The notes: generated by a model from the sequence alone, not told the origin. Positions 26,831 through 36,532 are shown, counted from the first letter of the stretch. The stretch is DNA of 64,000 nucleotides from Woeseiaceae bacterium (GCA_028289545.1 JANQPG010000006.1:1-64000); one strand, 5' to 3'. Numbers and translations are program-made.

Positions 26831-28993
26831 ATGGACGTCACCCGCATACTCGAAAACCTGAACGACGCTCAGCGCGAGGCCGTTACCGCGCCCGCCGAGC
26901 CCACTCTCGTCATTGCCGGCGCCGGCAGCGGCAAGACGCGCGTACTCGTGCACCGCGCCGCCTGGCTGATCGACGTCGAGAAATTGTCCGCACAGAGCCT
27001 CCTTGCCGTCACGTTCACGAACAAGGCGGCTGCCGAAATGCGCGCCCGGATCGAGTCGCTGCTGAAGGTCCCCGTGCAGCACCTGTGGATCGGCACGTTT
27101 CACGGGCTGGCTCATCGGCTGCTGCGCCGCCACTGGCGCGAGGCGGACCTGCCGCAGAGCTTCCAGATCATCGACGCCGACGACCAGCAGCGCATCATCA
27201 AGCGGCTGATTCGCAGCCTGGACATCGACGACGGTCGCTTCCCGCCGCGCGAGGTCCAGTACTTCATCAATGCGCAGAAAGACGAAGGCCTGCGCCCTCA
27301 GCACCTGGACGACGACAACGACCCCGATCGCCGCCAGAAGATTGCGCTATACGAGGCTTATGAGGAAGTCTGCCGGCGCGGCGGGCTCGTCGATTTTGCG
27401 GAGCTGCTGTTGCGTGCGCACGAGCTGTGGCGCGATAACGAGGACCTGCTCGCTCACTACCGGCGCCGCTTCCGGCATCTGCTTGTGGACGAATTCCAGG
27501 ACACCAACGCCATACAATACGCCTGGCTCCGGCTCCTGGCCGGCCCGGAAGGCATTCCGTTTGCGGTCGGGGACGACGACCAGTCCATTTATCGCTGGCG
27601 CGGCGCGCGAGTGGAACACATCCAGCAATTCCAGAAGGACTTTCCCGGCGCGCGCGTCGTCAAGCTCGAGCAGAACTACCGCTCCACGGCCACGATCCTG
27701 AACGCTGCCAACGCCGTCATTGCGCACAACAACGAGCGCATGGGCAAGAATCTCTGGACCGAAGGCGCCGCCGGCGAGCCCATACGCGTGTACGCGGCGT
27801 ATAACGAGCGCGACGAGGCCGATTTTATCGTCGCGCGCCTGCGCGACTGGAGCGCGCAGGGCAACGCGCGGCAGGACGCCGCGGTGCTGTATCGATCCAA
27901 CGCACAATCCCGGGTGCTCGAGGAAGGGCTGATCAACGCTCAGATACCGTATCGCGTGTACGGCGGCTTGCGGTTCTTCGAACGGCAGGAGATCAAGGAT
28001 GCGCTGGCCTATCTGCGACTGATATCGAATCGCGACGACGATGCCTCGTTCGAGCGTATCGTCAACCGGCCCACGCGCGGCATCGGCGCCCGCACGGTCG
28101 AGATGCTGCGCAGCTACGCGCGGGCCAACGCCTGTTCCCTGTGGCGTGCGGCGGGTGCTATCGCCAGCGACCCGATCGGGGGCCGCGCCGCGAGCAGCGT
28201 CAACGCCTTCATGTCGCTGATCGAGCGTCTGGCGCGCGAGACTCAGGGCCTCTCGCTCGAGAACCAGGTCGATCACGTCATCGGCATGAGCGGATTGATC
28301 GAATTCTTCCGCAAGGAAAAGGGCGAAAAAGGCGTCACCCGAGTCGAGAACCTTGAGGAGCTGGTCAGCGCCGCCAAGAGCTTCGAGCCGGACCCGGCGG
28401 GCGAGATGGCGCCGATCGACGAATTCCTTGCCCACGCGGCGCTCGAAGCCGGCGAGGGCCAGGCTGATGCCTGGGACGATTGTGTCCAGCTGATGACCAT
28501 GCACTCCGCAAAAGGACTCGAGTTTCCGCTGGTGTTTCTCGCTGGCATGGAAGACGGCCTGTTTCCGCATCAGCGCTCCGCGGCGGATCCCGCGGGTCTC
28601 GAAGAAGAACGCCGTCTGTGCTACGTCGGCATTACGCGCGCCATGCAGTCGCTGTACATAACCCACGCGGAACAACGCCGCCTGCACGGCAGCGACAGCT
28701 ACTCGCTGCCGTCGCGCTTCATCCGCGAGATCCCCGACGAGTGCATCGAGGAAATCCGGCCAAAGGTCCACGTATCGCGCCCGCTCCGCGCTCCCGAGCG
28801 GCGGCCGGCGGCACGCGCCCCCGAACCCGAGACGGGCATTCGCCTTGGCCAGCACGTGCGGCACGGAAAATTTGGCGAGGGAGTGGTCCTGAACTGCGAG
28901 GGTCAGGGCGCCCACGCGCGCGTGGAGGTCAACTTTGAGACGGCCGGCACAAAATGGCTGGTCCTGTCTTATGCCAACCTGGATCTGATGTAA
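26831..28993 (+). CDS. uvrD: DNA helicase II UvrD
   Basis: The 720-residue superfamily 1A helicase has the Q motif LNDAQREAV (10-18), Walker A GAGSGKT (30-36), LLVDEFQDTN, VGDDDQSIYRWRGA, LEQNYRS and the C-terminal MTMHSAKGLEFP and ITRAMQSLYI. The last 50 residues carry the HGKFGEGVVLNCEGQG fold, the RNA polymerase-binding Tudor-like domain of UvrD/PcrA. It acts in nucleotide-excision and mismatch repair. Confidence 0.96.
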   Translation: MDVTRILENLNDAQREAVTAPAEPTLVIAGAGSGKTRVLVHRAAWLIDVEKLSAQSLLAVTFTNKAAAEMRARIESLLKVPVQHLWIGTFHGLAHRLLRRHWREADLPQSFQIIDADDQQRIIKRLIRSLDIDDGRFPPREVQYFINAQKDEGLRPQHLDDDNDPDRRQKIALYEAYEEVCRRGGLVDFAELLLRAHELWRDNEDLLAHYRRRFRHLLVDEFQDTNAIQYAWLRLLAGPEGIPFAVGDDDQSIYRWRGARVEHIQQFQKDFPGARVVKLEQNYRSTATILNAANAVIAHNNERMGKNLWTEGAAGEPIRVYAAYNERDEADFIVARLRDWSAQGNARQDAAVLYRSNAQSRVLEEGLINAQIPYRVYGGLRFFERQEIKDALAYLRLISNRDDDASFERIVNRPTRGIGARTVEMLRSYARANACSLWRAAGAIASDPIGGRAASSVNAFMSLIERLARETQGLSLENQVDHVIGMSGLIEFFRKEKGEKGVTRVENLEELVSAAKSFEPDPAGEMAPIDEFLAHAALEAGEGQADAWDDCVQLMTMHSAKGLEFPLVFLAGMEDGLFPHQRSAADPAGLEEERRLCYVGITRAMQSLYITHAEQRRLHGSDSYSLPSRFIREIPDECIEEIRPKVHVSRPLRAPERRPAARAPEPETGIRLGQHVRHGKFGEGVVLNCEGQGAHARVEVNFETAGTKWLVLSYANLDLM

Positions 28994-29054
28994 ACTTGAG
29001 GCCGGTGAATACTGCCGGAACTCGCGTGGCCAGCTCCCGGGCTCGACAACAACA

Positions 29055-30431
29055 ATGAAAATTCTGATTCTTGGCGCGGGCCAGGTAGGTTCCTCGGCGG
29101 CGTATCACCTGTCTCGCGAAGAAGCCAACGAAGTCACGGTCGTCGACGTGCGCGCCGAGGTCCTGAGAGACCTGCAGGATCGGCTCGACATTCGCACGGT
29201 GGTCGGCCACGCCGCCTACCCCGAGGTGCTCGAACGCGCGGGCGCCAACGACGCCGACATTGTCGTGGCGTTGACCGATACCGACGAAACCAACATGGTG
29301 GCCTGCCAGGTTGCCTATACGCAGTTCCATACGCCGACCAAGATTGCCCGCATTCGCGCGGCCGAATACATGAACGCGCGCAAGCTGTTCACGCAGGACG
29401 CCATACCCATCGACGTTCGCGTCAGCCCCGAGCAGCTCGTTTGCGAGTACATTGCGCAGCTCATCCTGTTTCCCGGTGCGTCGCAGGTGCTCGATTTTGC
29501 GGACGGCCGGGTACGGCTGGTCGGCGTTATCGCGGATCGCGACGGCCTGCTCGTCGGCCAGAAGATCGCAAACCTCAAAGAGCACATACCGAACACCGAA
29601 GGACGCATTGCCGCAATCTACCGTCGCGGCAAAGCCACGCTGCCCACCGGCGATACGGTCATCCAGGAAGGCGACGAGGTATTTTTTATCGCCGACCGCA
29701 AGGACATTCGCGTGTTCATGAGCGAAATCCGCCGGCTGGAGGACCCGGTGCGGCGGGTCGTGATCGCGGGCGGCGGCAACATTGGCGTACGCCTCGCCCT
29801 GGCTCTCGAACAGACCAATCAGGTCAAGATTATCGAACGCGACCCGAATCGCGCCCGCGTCATCTCGGAACAGGTTTCGAAGGCCATTGTGCTCGTGGGC
29901 GACGCCGCCGACGAAGAGCTGTTGCTCGAGGAGAACGTCGATAACGTGGATGTTTTCTGCGCACTGACGAACTCCGAAGAGGCGAACATCCTGAGCTCGA
30001 TGCTGGCCAAGCGCCTGGGCGCGCACAAGGTGATGGCTCTGATCAATCGCCCCTCCTACGTCGACCTCGTGGAGTCCGGCAGTATCGACATAGCCATCTC
30101 GCCGCAGCAGGTGACGATTGGCTCGCTGCTGGCGCACGTCCGGCGTGGCGATGTCGTCAAGGTGCACTCGCTTCGGCGCGGCGCGGCCGAGGCCATCGAG
30201 GCCGTTGCACACGGCAGCGCCGACGAATCACACGTGGTCGGACGGACCATCGAGGAAATTGATCTGCCGCCCGGTTCCGCCATCGTAGCGATGGTGCGCG
30301 ACGATCAGGTCATCATTGCGCATCACGATACCGTGATCGAGGCGGACGACCACGTCATCCTGTTCATGACCGACCGGCGCAAGATTGAACGCATCGAACA
30401 ACTGTTCCAGGTTGGCGTATCTTTCATCTGA
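29055..30431 (+). CDS. trkA: Trk potassium uptake NAD-binding subunit TrkA
   Basis: The 458-residue cytoplasmic protein has two RCK units: GAGQVG at residues 7-12 and a second Rossmann motif GGGNIG near 238-243, each followed by a TrkA-C domain. TrkA binds NAD(H) and gates the TrkH potassium channel. The trkH start follows directly after its stop, so they form an operon. A TAAACT just after the uvrD stop (28991) may be a -10. Confidence 0.96.
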   Translation: MKILILGAGQVGSSAAYHLSREEANEVTVVDVRAEVLRDLQDRLDIRTVVGHAAYPEVLERAGANDADIVVALTDTDETNMVACQVAYTQFHTPTKIARIRAAEYMNARKLFTQDAIPIDVRVSPEQLVCEYIAQLILFPGASQVLDFADGRVRLVGVIADRDGLLVGQKIANLKEHIPNTEGRIAAIYRRGKATLPTGDTVIQEGDEVFFIADRKDIRVFMSEIRRLEDPVRRVVIAGGGNIGVRLALALEQTNQVKIIERDPNRARVISEQVSKAIVLVGDAADEELLLEENVDNVDVFCALTNSEEANILSSMLAKRLGAHKVMALINRPSYVDLVESGSIDIAISPQQVTIGSLLAHVRRGDVVKVHSLRRGAAEAIEAVAHGSADESHVVGRTIEEIDLPPGSAIVAMVRDDQVIIAHHDTVIEADDHVILFMTDRRKIERIEQLFQVGVSFI

Positions 30432-31877
30432 ATGAACTTAACCGTCGTACAACGCATTCTCGGGCTTTTGCTGATGATCTTCAGCCTGACGATGCTGCCG
30501 CCGGTGCTCGTCAGCCTGCTGTTCAGCGACGGCGAGTGGCTGTCTTTTCTCGAAGGCTTCGGGCTAACGCTGCTGGCCGGCCTTTTGTTCTGGCTTCCGG
30601 TGCGCCGCGTACGCAAGGAACTCAGGCTGCGCGACGGCTTCCTCGTAGTGGCCTCGTTCTGGACTGTACTCGGCACCGCCGGCGCCGCGCCGCTGTACTT
30701 TGTCGACGTGCTCGATCTCTCGTTCACGGACGCTGTGTTCGAATCCATGTCCGGGCTGACGACCACCGGGGCCACCGTGATCAGCAGCCTCGACGGCCTG
30801 CCGCAGTCGGTGCTGTATTACCGCCAGCAGCTACAGTGGCTCGGCGGCATGGGTATTATCGTGCTGGCCGTCGCCGTGCTGCCGATGCTGGGGGTCGGCG
30901 GTATGCAGCTGTACCGGGCGGAGACGCCCGGCCCGGTCAAGGACACCAAGCTCACGCCGAGAATCACTGAGACGGCGAAAGCGCTCTGGTACGTCTATCT
31001 CGCGTTCACGCTGTCCTGCATGTTTGCCTACCGGCTCGCCGGCATGAGCTGGTTCGACGCCCTGTGCCACGCCTTCTCCACGGTCGCCATTGGCGGATTC
31101 TCCACGCACGACGCCAGCATTGGCTACTTCGACTCGACCGCGATCGACGTTGTAGCCATCGTGTTCATGTTCCTGGCTGGTATCAACTTTTCGCTGCACT
31201 TCTTCGCCTGGCGTTACGTGTCCGTCAAACATTACTTCGAGGACTCCGAGTTTCGCGCCTATACGGCTTTCCTGTTCGCGATATCCGCCGTAGTGGTGGT
31301 TACGCTGCTGTATTCGGGAGAGACGTTCTCGACATCGGTGATCGACGGCACGTTCCAGGCCGTCTCGATCGCAACGACGACCGGTTTTACGACGGCGGAC
31401 TTCTCCGCCTGGCCGCTCAGCCTGCCGGCGCTCCTGATACTGGCGAGCTTTGTCGGCGGCTCCGCGGGTTCGACGGCCGGCGGCATCAAGGTGATACGCT
31501 GGCTCCTGATCTACAAGCAGGGCGTGCGCGAGATCATGCGGCTCGTCCATCCGAGTGCCGAAATACCCGTCAAGATCGGCAACAAGGCCGTGCCACATCG
31601 TGTCGTCGACGCGGTCTGGGGCTTTTTCTCGGTGTACATCGTCGTATTCGGCATCATGATGCTCGCCATGATGTTTACGGGCCTGGATCAGGTCACCGCG
31701 TTTTCAGCCGTGGCCGCAACCCTGAACAACCTGGGCCCCGGACTAGGCGACGTCTCGTCGGGTTTCATGAGCTTGAGCGACACGGCCAAATGGATCTCGG
31801 TCGCGGGCATGCTGCTGGGGCGGCTGGAAATCTTCACCTTGCTCGTGCTGATTACGCCGATGTTCTGGCGGCCGTAG
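30432..31877 (+). CDS. trkH: Trk potassium transporter membrane subunit TrkH
   Basis: The 481-residue membrane protein has four repeated membrane-pore-membrane units. Selectivity-filter-like turns are visible as GLTTTGATV, STVAIGGFSTHD, TTTGFTTADF and NNLGPGLGD. It forms the potassium path controlled by TrkA, encoded directly upstream with no gap. It is followed by the TRAP permease pair after only a few bases. Confidence 0.96.
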   Translation: MNLTVVQRILGLLLMIFSLTMLPPVLVSLLFSDGEWLSFLEGFGLTLLAGLLFWLPVRRVRKELRLRDGFLVVASFWTVLGTAGAAPLYFVDVLDLSFTDAVFESMSGLTTTGATVISSLDGLPQSVLYYRQQLQWLGGMGIIVLAVAVLPMLGVGGMQLYRAETPGPVKDTKLTPRITETAKALWYVYLAFTLSCMFAYRLAGMSWFDALCHAFSTVAIGGFSTHDASIGYFDSTAIDVVAIVFMFLAGINFSLHFFAWRYVSVKHYFEDSEFRAYTAFLFAISAVVVVTLLYSGETFSTSVIDGTFQAVSIATTTGFTTADFSAWPLSLPALLILASFVGGSAGSTAGGIKVIRWLLIYKQGVREIMRLVHPSAEIPVKIGNKAVPHRVVDAVWGFFSVYIVVFGIMMLAMMFTGLDQVTAFSAVAATLNNLGPGLGDVSSGFMSLSDTAKWISVAGMLLGRLEIFTLLVLITPMFWRP

Positions 31878-31901
31878 GCCACTGATTACGAGGATACGGC
31901 C

Positions 31902-32420
31902 CTGGCCCAGCAGAGAGACACGAGCAACTTCATCGATCGGTTCAATCGCTTCAGCGGCCGCATCGTGGCCTGGCTTACGCTGTTCATGGTGCTCGTCACG
32001 TTTCTTGTGGTTGTTCTCCGTTACGTATTTGACCTCGGCTACATCTGGCTTCAGGAAACCGTCACCTGGATGCATGCTGCCGTGTTCATGCTGGGCGCGG
32101 CCTATACGCTGCTCGGTGACGAACACGTACGGGTCGACGTGTTTTACCGGGAGTTCAGCCCGCGCCGCAAAGCCATAGTCGATACGGCAGGCGTGCTGCT
32201 GTTCCTGCTGCCGCTGTGTGCTTTCATGATCTGGTCCGCGTGGGACTTCGTGGCGGCCTCCTGGGCCATCAAGGAAGCTTCGCGCGAGTCCGGCGGCCTG
32301 CCGTATCCCATGGTGCCGCTCCTCAAATCGGTGCTGCTCCTGATGCCTGCAATGCTCGCCATGCAGGGTGTGAGCCTGTTGTTGAAGAGCGTCGCAGCGC
32401 TGCGACGGAGCGGTTCGTAA
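31902..32420 (+). CDS. dctQ: TRAP transporter small permease subunit
   Basis: The four-helix DctQ subunit contains RYVFDLGYIWLQETVTWMHAAVF and GDEHVRVDVFYREFSPRRKA, typical of the mannitol/chloroaromatic-type TRAP subgroup. The first canonical start in frame is a GTG at 31965, but family N-terminal residues (FIDRFNRFSGRIVAW) are encoded before it. The only near-start upstream is CTG at 31902, with GAGGA seven bases before it, so I place the start there (172 residues). The frame is open back to the trkH stop. Confidence 0.82.
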   Translation: MAQQRDTSNFIDRFNRFSGRIVAWLTLFMVLVTFLVVVLRYVFDLGYIWLQETVTWMHAAVFMLGAAYTLLGDEHVRVDVFYREFSPRRKAIVDTAGVLLFLLPLCAFMIWSAWDFVAASWAIKEASRESGGLPYPMVPLLKSVLLLMPAMLAMQGVSLLLKSVAALRRSGS

Positions 32421-33796
32421 TGGAATGGATCGCCGCACTTCTGTTTATAACCGTCATCCTTGCGCTACTCGCCGGCTTCCCGGTGGCCTTCACCCTGGGC
32501 GGCACGGCACTGATCTTCGCAGGAGTCGGCGTTGCCGCTGGGGTCTTCAATGAGGCGCTGCTAAGCGGTCTGCCGAACCGCATCTTCGGCATCATGAGCA
32601 ACGAAACGCTCATTGCCGTGCCGCTGTTCGTCTTCATGGGGGTGACGCTCGAACGGGCGCGCATTGCCGAAGAACTCCTCGATACGCTGTCGCGCCTGTT
32701 CGGCACCTTACGCGGCGGCCTCGGTATCTCCGTCACGCTCGTGGGCATGCTGCTGGCGGCAAGCACGGGCATAGTAGGAGCGACGGTCGTGACCATGGGG
32801 CTCCTGTCGCTGCCGACCATGCTGCGTCGCGGCTACGCACCGGAAATCTCCGCCGGCACCATTTGCGCATCGGGCACACTTGGACAGATCATCCCGCCTT
32901 CGATTGTGCTGGTCATGCTTGGCGACGTGCTGACCTCCGCCTACCAGCAGGCGCAGCTGTCCATGGGGATTTTTTCGCCCAAGACCGTCTCCGTCGGCGA
33001 TCTTTTCGCGGGTGCGCTCATACCCGGACTCATGCTGGTGCTGCTGTATGTCGGCTACCTCGTGATAGCGGCGTTGTTCAAGCCGTCGCTCATGCCCTCG
33101 CATGAGCGAGACGCGGAAGACACGGTGACGATTGGCGCGATCGTCAAAGCGCTGCTGCCGCCTCTTGGGCTCATCATGGCCGTCCTCGGTTCGATACTGG
33201 CGGGCCTCGCCACGCCGACCGAGGCCGCGGGCGTCGGCGGTATGGGTGCGTTGGTGCTGGCGTTTGCCCGCGGGCAGCTCAACCGGCCGCGGCTTGCCGA
33301 GATCATGCGCTCCACGCTCAGGATCAGCAGCATGGTATTCATGATTCTGATCGGCGCGTCGGTATTCTCGCTGGTGTTTCGCGGCTATGGCGGCGACGAC
33401 GCCGTGCATGAGCTGTTGTCCGGACTACCGGGCGGGGTGTTCGGGGCCGTTGTCGTGGTCATGCTTGTCATGTTCCTGCTCGGTTTTGTTTTGGACTTCA
33501 TCGAGATTACGTTTGTCGTGGTGCCCATCGTCGGTCCGGTGCTGCTGGCCATGGGTCTCGACCCCGTATGGCTCGGCGTCATGATTGCGATCAACCTGCA
33601 GACGTCGTTCCTGACCCCGCCGTTCGGTTTTGCGCTGTTTTACTTGCGCGGCGTCGCGCCGCCCGAAGTGCCGACCGGTGCAATTTATCGAGGAGTCATG
33701 CCGTTTGTGGCCATACAGGTGCTCGCGCTGGTCCTGATCGCGGCGTTTCCGGCGCTGGCGACCTGGTTGCCGGAGCAAATTTACGGGTCTCGGTGA
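32420..33796 (+). CDS. dctM: TRAP transporter large permease subunit
   Basis: The 458-residue, roughly 12-helix DctM subunit has NETLIAVPLFVFMG, GIVGATVVTMGLLSLPTMLRRGY, GTICASGTLGQIIPPSIVLVMLG and NLQTSFLTPPFGFALFYLRG. It imports organic acids or similar solutes with sodium, together with DctQ and a periplasmic DctP. The ATG overlaps the dctQ stop as TAATG. No DctP gene is in the window, so the substrate is unknown. Confidence 0.93.
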   Translation: MEWIAALLFITVILALLAGFPVAFTLGGTALIFAGVGVAAGVFNEALLSGLPNRIFGIMSNETLIAVPLFVFMGVTLERARIAEELLDTLSRLFGTLRGGLGISVTLVGMLLAASTGIVGATVVTMGLLSLPTMLRRGYAPEISAGTICASGTLGQIIPPSIVLVMLGDVLTSAYQQAQLSMGIFSPKTVSVGDLFAGALIPGLMLVLLYVGYLVIAALFKPSLMPSHERDAEDTVTIGAIVKALLPPLGLIMAVLGSILAGLATPTEAAGVGGMGALVLAFARGQLNRPRLAEIMRSTLRISSMVFMILIGASVFSLVFRGYGGDDAVHELLSGLPGGVFGAVVVVMLVMFLLGFVLDFIEITFVVVPIVGPVLLAMGLDPVWLGVMIAINLQTSFLTPPFGFALFYLRGVAPPEVPTGAIYRGVMPFVAIQVLALVLIAAFPALATWLPEQIYGSR

Positions 33797-33811
33797 GGTG
33801 AGTCTGCTGCA

Positions 33812-34092
33812 CGGGCTGACCGTCTGGTGCGTAATTCCGGGTTCGGTGGAACGGTCGTTTTAGCTCGGTGCCGGGGCCTCGGACGCGATGCCCGGTCACC
33901 GGAATGGCTCGCTTCGCTGCGCTTGATTTCCGGTGCCCGGTCCTCACGTCCGGGCTGACGGTCTGGGACATAACTCTGGGTTCAGTGGAACGGTTGTTTT
34001 AGCTTGGCGCGGGGCCTCGGGCGCGATGCCCGATTGCCGGAATGGCTCGCTACGCTGCGCTTGATTTCCGGCAATCGTTCCTCACGCCCGGG
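33812..34092. repeat. two tandem ~138-bp hairpin-forming elements plus a partial third
   Basis: Units start at 33812, 33951 and (partial) 34089, each with CGGGCTGA. Each full unit ends in a long imperfect hairpin (about 33878-33954 and 34016-34092) whose loop side carries GGCTCGCTnCGCTGCGCTTGA. Stem arms differ between copies but stay paired: CACCGGAA with TTCCGGTG in copy 1, ATTGCCGGAA with TTCCGGCAAT in copy 2. The 361-bp gap between dctM and tag holds nothing else. It resembles REP/MITE-like intergenic repeats. Confidence 0.8.
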
Positions 34093-34157
34093 CTGAACGT
34101 TAGGCACGTAGTTGGACACGCATGGGGTCAGGCTTCGCGCCAAACACAAGCTGAAAC

Positions 34158-34757
34158 TCAACCCAGCGCCCGGCACTCCTCGTAGCGAAAGCAGCTCGTC
34201 AGGTGATCGTTGACCATTCCCGTTGCCTGCATGTGCGCGTAAATGATCGTGCTGCCTACAAACTTGAAACCGCGTTGCTTGAGATCCTTGCTAATCGCGT
34301 CCGAGATCGGTGAGGTGGCCGGTACTTCGCTGTCTTTCCGGAAGCTGTTCTGGATGGGTTTGCCGTCGACAAACCGCCAGATGTAATCGCTGAAACTACC
34401 GAATTCGTCCCGGACTTCGAGGAACGCCCGTGCGTTGGTTACGGCGGACCGCACCTTGAGACGGTTTCTGATGATGCCCGGGTCCTCCAGCATTCGGTCG
34501 ACACGTTTGTCCGAAAAGCCGGCCACTTTGTCGGGGTCGAAGTCCGCAAACAGCCTGCGATAGCCATCGCGTTTGTTGAGCACGGTCGACCAGGAGAGTC
34601 CCGCCTGCGCGCCCTCGAGGATAAGGAACTCGAACTGTCCGCGGTCTTCACGCACGGGGACGCCCCACTCGCGGTCGTGGTAGTCGAGATAGTTCTGGGC
34701 ACCACCGTCGGCCCAGGTGCAGCGTGTAACGGAGGGATTCGTGTGTTGGGTGGGCAT
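34158..34757 (-). CDS. tag: DNA-3-methyladenine glycosylase I
   Basis: The 199-residue product has the Tag signatures: RCTWADGG with the zinc cysteine C13, DYHDREWGVP with the histidine, FEFLILEGAQAGLSW, and the C-terminal GSTIIYAHMQATGMVNDH with the remaining zinc ligands (H and C near TSC). It excises 3-methyladenine from DNA. The open frame continues far upstream across the next gene on the other strand, but the family start is the ATG at 34757. Confidence 0.95.
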   Translation of the reverse strand: MPTQHTNPSVTRCTWADGGAQNYLDYHDREWGVPVREDRGQFEFLILEGAQAGLSWSTVLNKRDGYRRLFADFDPDKVAGFSDKRVDRMLEDPGIIRNRLKVRSAVTNARAFLEVRDEFGSFSDYIWRFVDGKPIQNSFRKDSEVPATSPISDAISKDLKQRGFKFVGSTIIYAHMQATGMVNDHLTSCFRYEECRALG

Positions 34758-34925
34758 GGCGACAAAGTAGCAAGCTGGGGTTCTGCTGCCAATGCATGAA
34801 TGTCGATGAATTGCCGCCATTCGTGAAACCCGTCGCTCGCGGGAGATTTGCTGCTCGCTTGAAGGCTGCCGGCGACGGCAGGATTCGTCCGGCGCGAGCG
34901 ACAACTCATTCACGGACGGGAGACA

Positions 34926-36518
34926 ATGATGACGGTTCGATGGCCTATCGGTTTTGCAGGCAGCGTGTTTCTGCTGGGTATTGTACTGGGCGCGAGCGAC
35001 GCCCTCGGGGGTGAGGGTGGCTTTCGCGAACCGCCCCGGCTCGGCAGCGAAAGGGCGATAGAGCAGCACCTGGCCGACGGCAAGGAGTTCACGCTGAACA
35101 CGCTCGATCTGATCGAGCACGGCCGGCAGCTCTTCGAAGCACAGTGGACACGTCAGGACGGCGCCGGCAGGCCGTGGACAACGGGCACGGGCAAAGCGCT
35201 TGCGGATCGATCTTCGCCGCTGGTTTTTCCACGAAACTTCAACCGGATTTCCGGCCCGGACGCCAACTCCTGCGCGGGCTGCCATAATCAGCCGCGAACG
35301 GGCGGGGCCGGCGATCAGGTGGCGAACGTCTTTGTGCTCGGGCAGCGCTTCGACTTTGCGAGCTTCGACCCTCACGACCTGATAGCGCTGCGCGGCAGCC
35401 GCGACGAACGCGGCGTCCCGACAACGCTCGACAAGATTGCCAACGAACGTAACACGGTGGGTCTGTTTGGTGCCGGCTTCATCGAGATGCTTGCACGGCA
35501 GATGACCGCGCGCCTGCAGTCTCTCAGGGACACGCTCGCGCCCGGCGATAGCGTGCGGCTCAGAGCGAAGGGTGTTGAGTTCGGCACACTCTCGAGGCAC
35601 GCGGACGGACGCTGGGACAGCTCGGAGATCGATGCACTCGCGCCTGCCAGTCTCGCCAGTGGCGGAGCGGACGACCCTCCGTCTCTGGTCATCCGGCCGT
35701 TTCATCAGGCCGGTGCGGTCGTATCCCTGCGAGAGTTTTCGAACAACGCCTTCAACCATCACCACGGCATTCAGACAACCGAACGTTTCGGTCCGAGCGA
35801 CCCGGACGGAGACGGCTACAGCGCCGAGATGACGCGTGCCGACGTTACCGCGGTCTCTGTGTATCAAGCCACATTGGCAGTGCCGGGGCGCGTCATTCCG
35901 CGTGATCCGGTGATCGAAGCCGCCGTACAAAAAGGAGAGGTTGTCTTCGAGCGTATTGGCTGTGCGGACTGTCACGTGCCCGCGCTGCGACTCAGACAGA
36001 AGGGCTGGGTGTATTCGGAACCCGGGCCCTACAATCCACCGGGCAACCTGCGTCCCGGTGATGCTCCGGAGCTTGCCGTCGACCTGCTGGATCCGCAGCT
36101 AGCCTTACCTCGGCTACGCCGACGCGGCAAGGTTGTGGAGGTTCCGGCATACACGGACTTTCGGCTGCACAACATTACATCCGGTCCGGACGATCCCAAC
36201 TGCGAGCCGCTCGACATGCAATTTGCGCCGGGTTCTGAAGATTTTTTTTCCGGCAACTGCCGATTCCTGACAAGCCGCCTTTGGGGCGTCGCCAGCTCGG
36301 CGCCGTATTTTCATCACGGTCGATACACAACCTTACGCGAGGCCATCGAGGCGCACCGGGGTGCCGCGGCCTATACGCATCGACACTGGCGTGCCCTCGG
36401 GGCTTTTGAGCGCGACGCCGTCATCGAGTTTCTGAAGACACTCCAGGTGCTGCCCGCGGGCACCCGACATCGCGTCGTCGACGAGCACTTTCGGCCCCGG
36501 CCCTGGCCCCCTGGATAG
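34926..36518 (+). CDS. di-haem c-type cytochrome oxidoreductase (DHOR family)
   Basis: The 530-residue exported protein has a signal peptide (about 1-28) and two haem c sites: CAGCH near residue 117 and CADCH near 344. DANSCAGCHNQPR, REFSNNAFNHHHGIQTTERFG and SAPYFHHGRYTTLREAI are typical of the di-haem oxidoreductase (thiol oxidoreductase-like) family. It probably acts in the periplasm as a peroxidase-like or electron-transfer enzyme, but the substrate is unknown. GGGAGA precedes the double ATG. It converges on the Cys-repeat peptide gene. Confidence 0.85.
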   Translation: MMTVRWPIGFAGSVFLLGIVLGASDALGGEGGFREPPRLGSERAIEQHLADGKEFTLNTLDLIEHGRQLFEAQWTRQDGAGRPWTTGTGKALADRSSPLVFPRNFNRISGPDANSCAGCHNQPRTGGAGDQVANVFVLGQRFDFASFDPHDLIALRGSRDERGVPTTLDKIANERNTVGLFGAGFIEMLARQMTARLQSLRDTLAPGDSVRLRAKGVEFGTLSRHADGRWDSSEIDALAPASLASGGADDPPSLVIRPFHQAGAVVSLREFSNNAFNHHHGIQTTERFGPSDPDGDGYSAEMTRADVTAVSVYQATLAVPGRVIPRDPVIEAAVQKGEVVFERIGCADCHVPALRLRQKGWVYSEPGPYNPPGNLRPGDAPELAVDLLDPQLALPRLRRRGKVVEVPAYTDFRLHNITSGPDDPNCEPLDMQFAPGSEDFFSGNCRFLTSRLWGVASSAPYFHHGRYTTLREAIEAHRGAAAYTHRHWRALGAFERDAVIEFLKTLQVLPAGTRHRVVDEHFRPRPWPPG

Positions 36519-36532
36519 TGCGCGCAATAAAA

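Noticed and set aside
27347..30212. Long minus-strand frames opposite uvrD and trkA
   Set aside because: Both plus-strand genes are complete with all motifs; the opposite frames are shadows.
34089..34104. GAACGTTAGGC at the end of the tandem element, like an integron attC end
   Set aside because: No matching RYYYAAC partner pairs with it, the other copy lacks GTTAGGC, and no integrase or cassette array is present.
34158..35975. 605-codon minus-strand frame through tag and across the DHOR gene
   Set aside because: Only the last 199 codons match Tag; the rest is antisense to a clear di-haem gene and has no family features. Long antisense frames are expected at this GC content.
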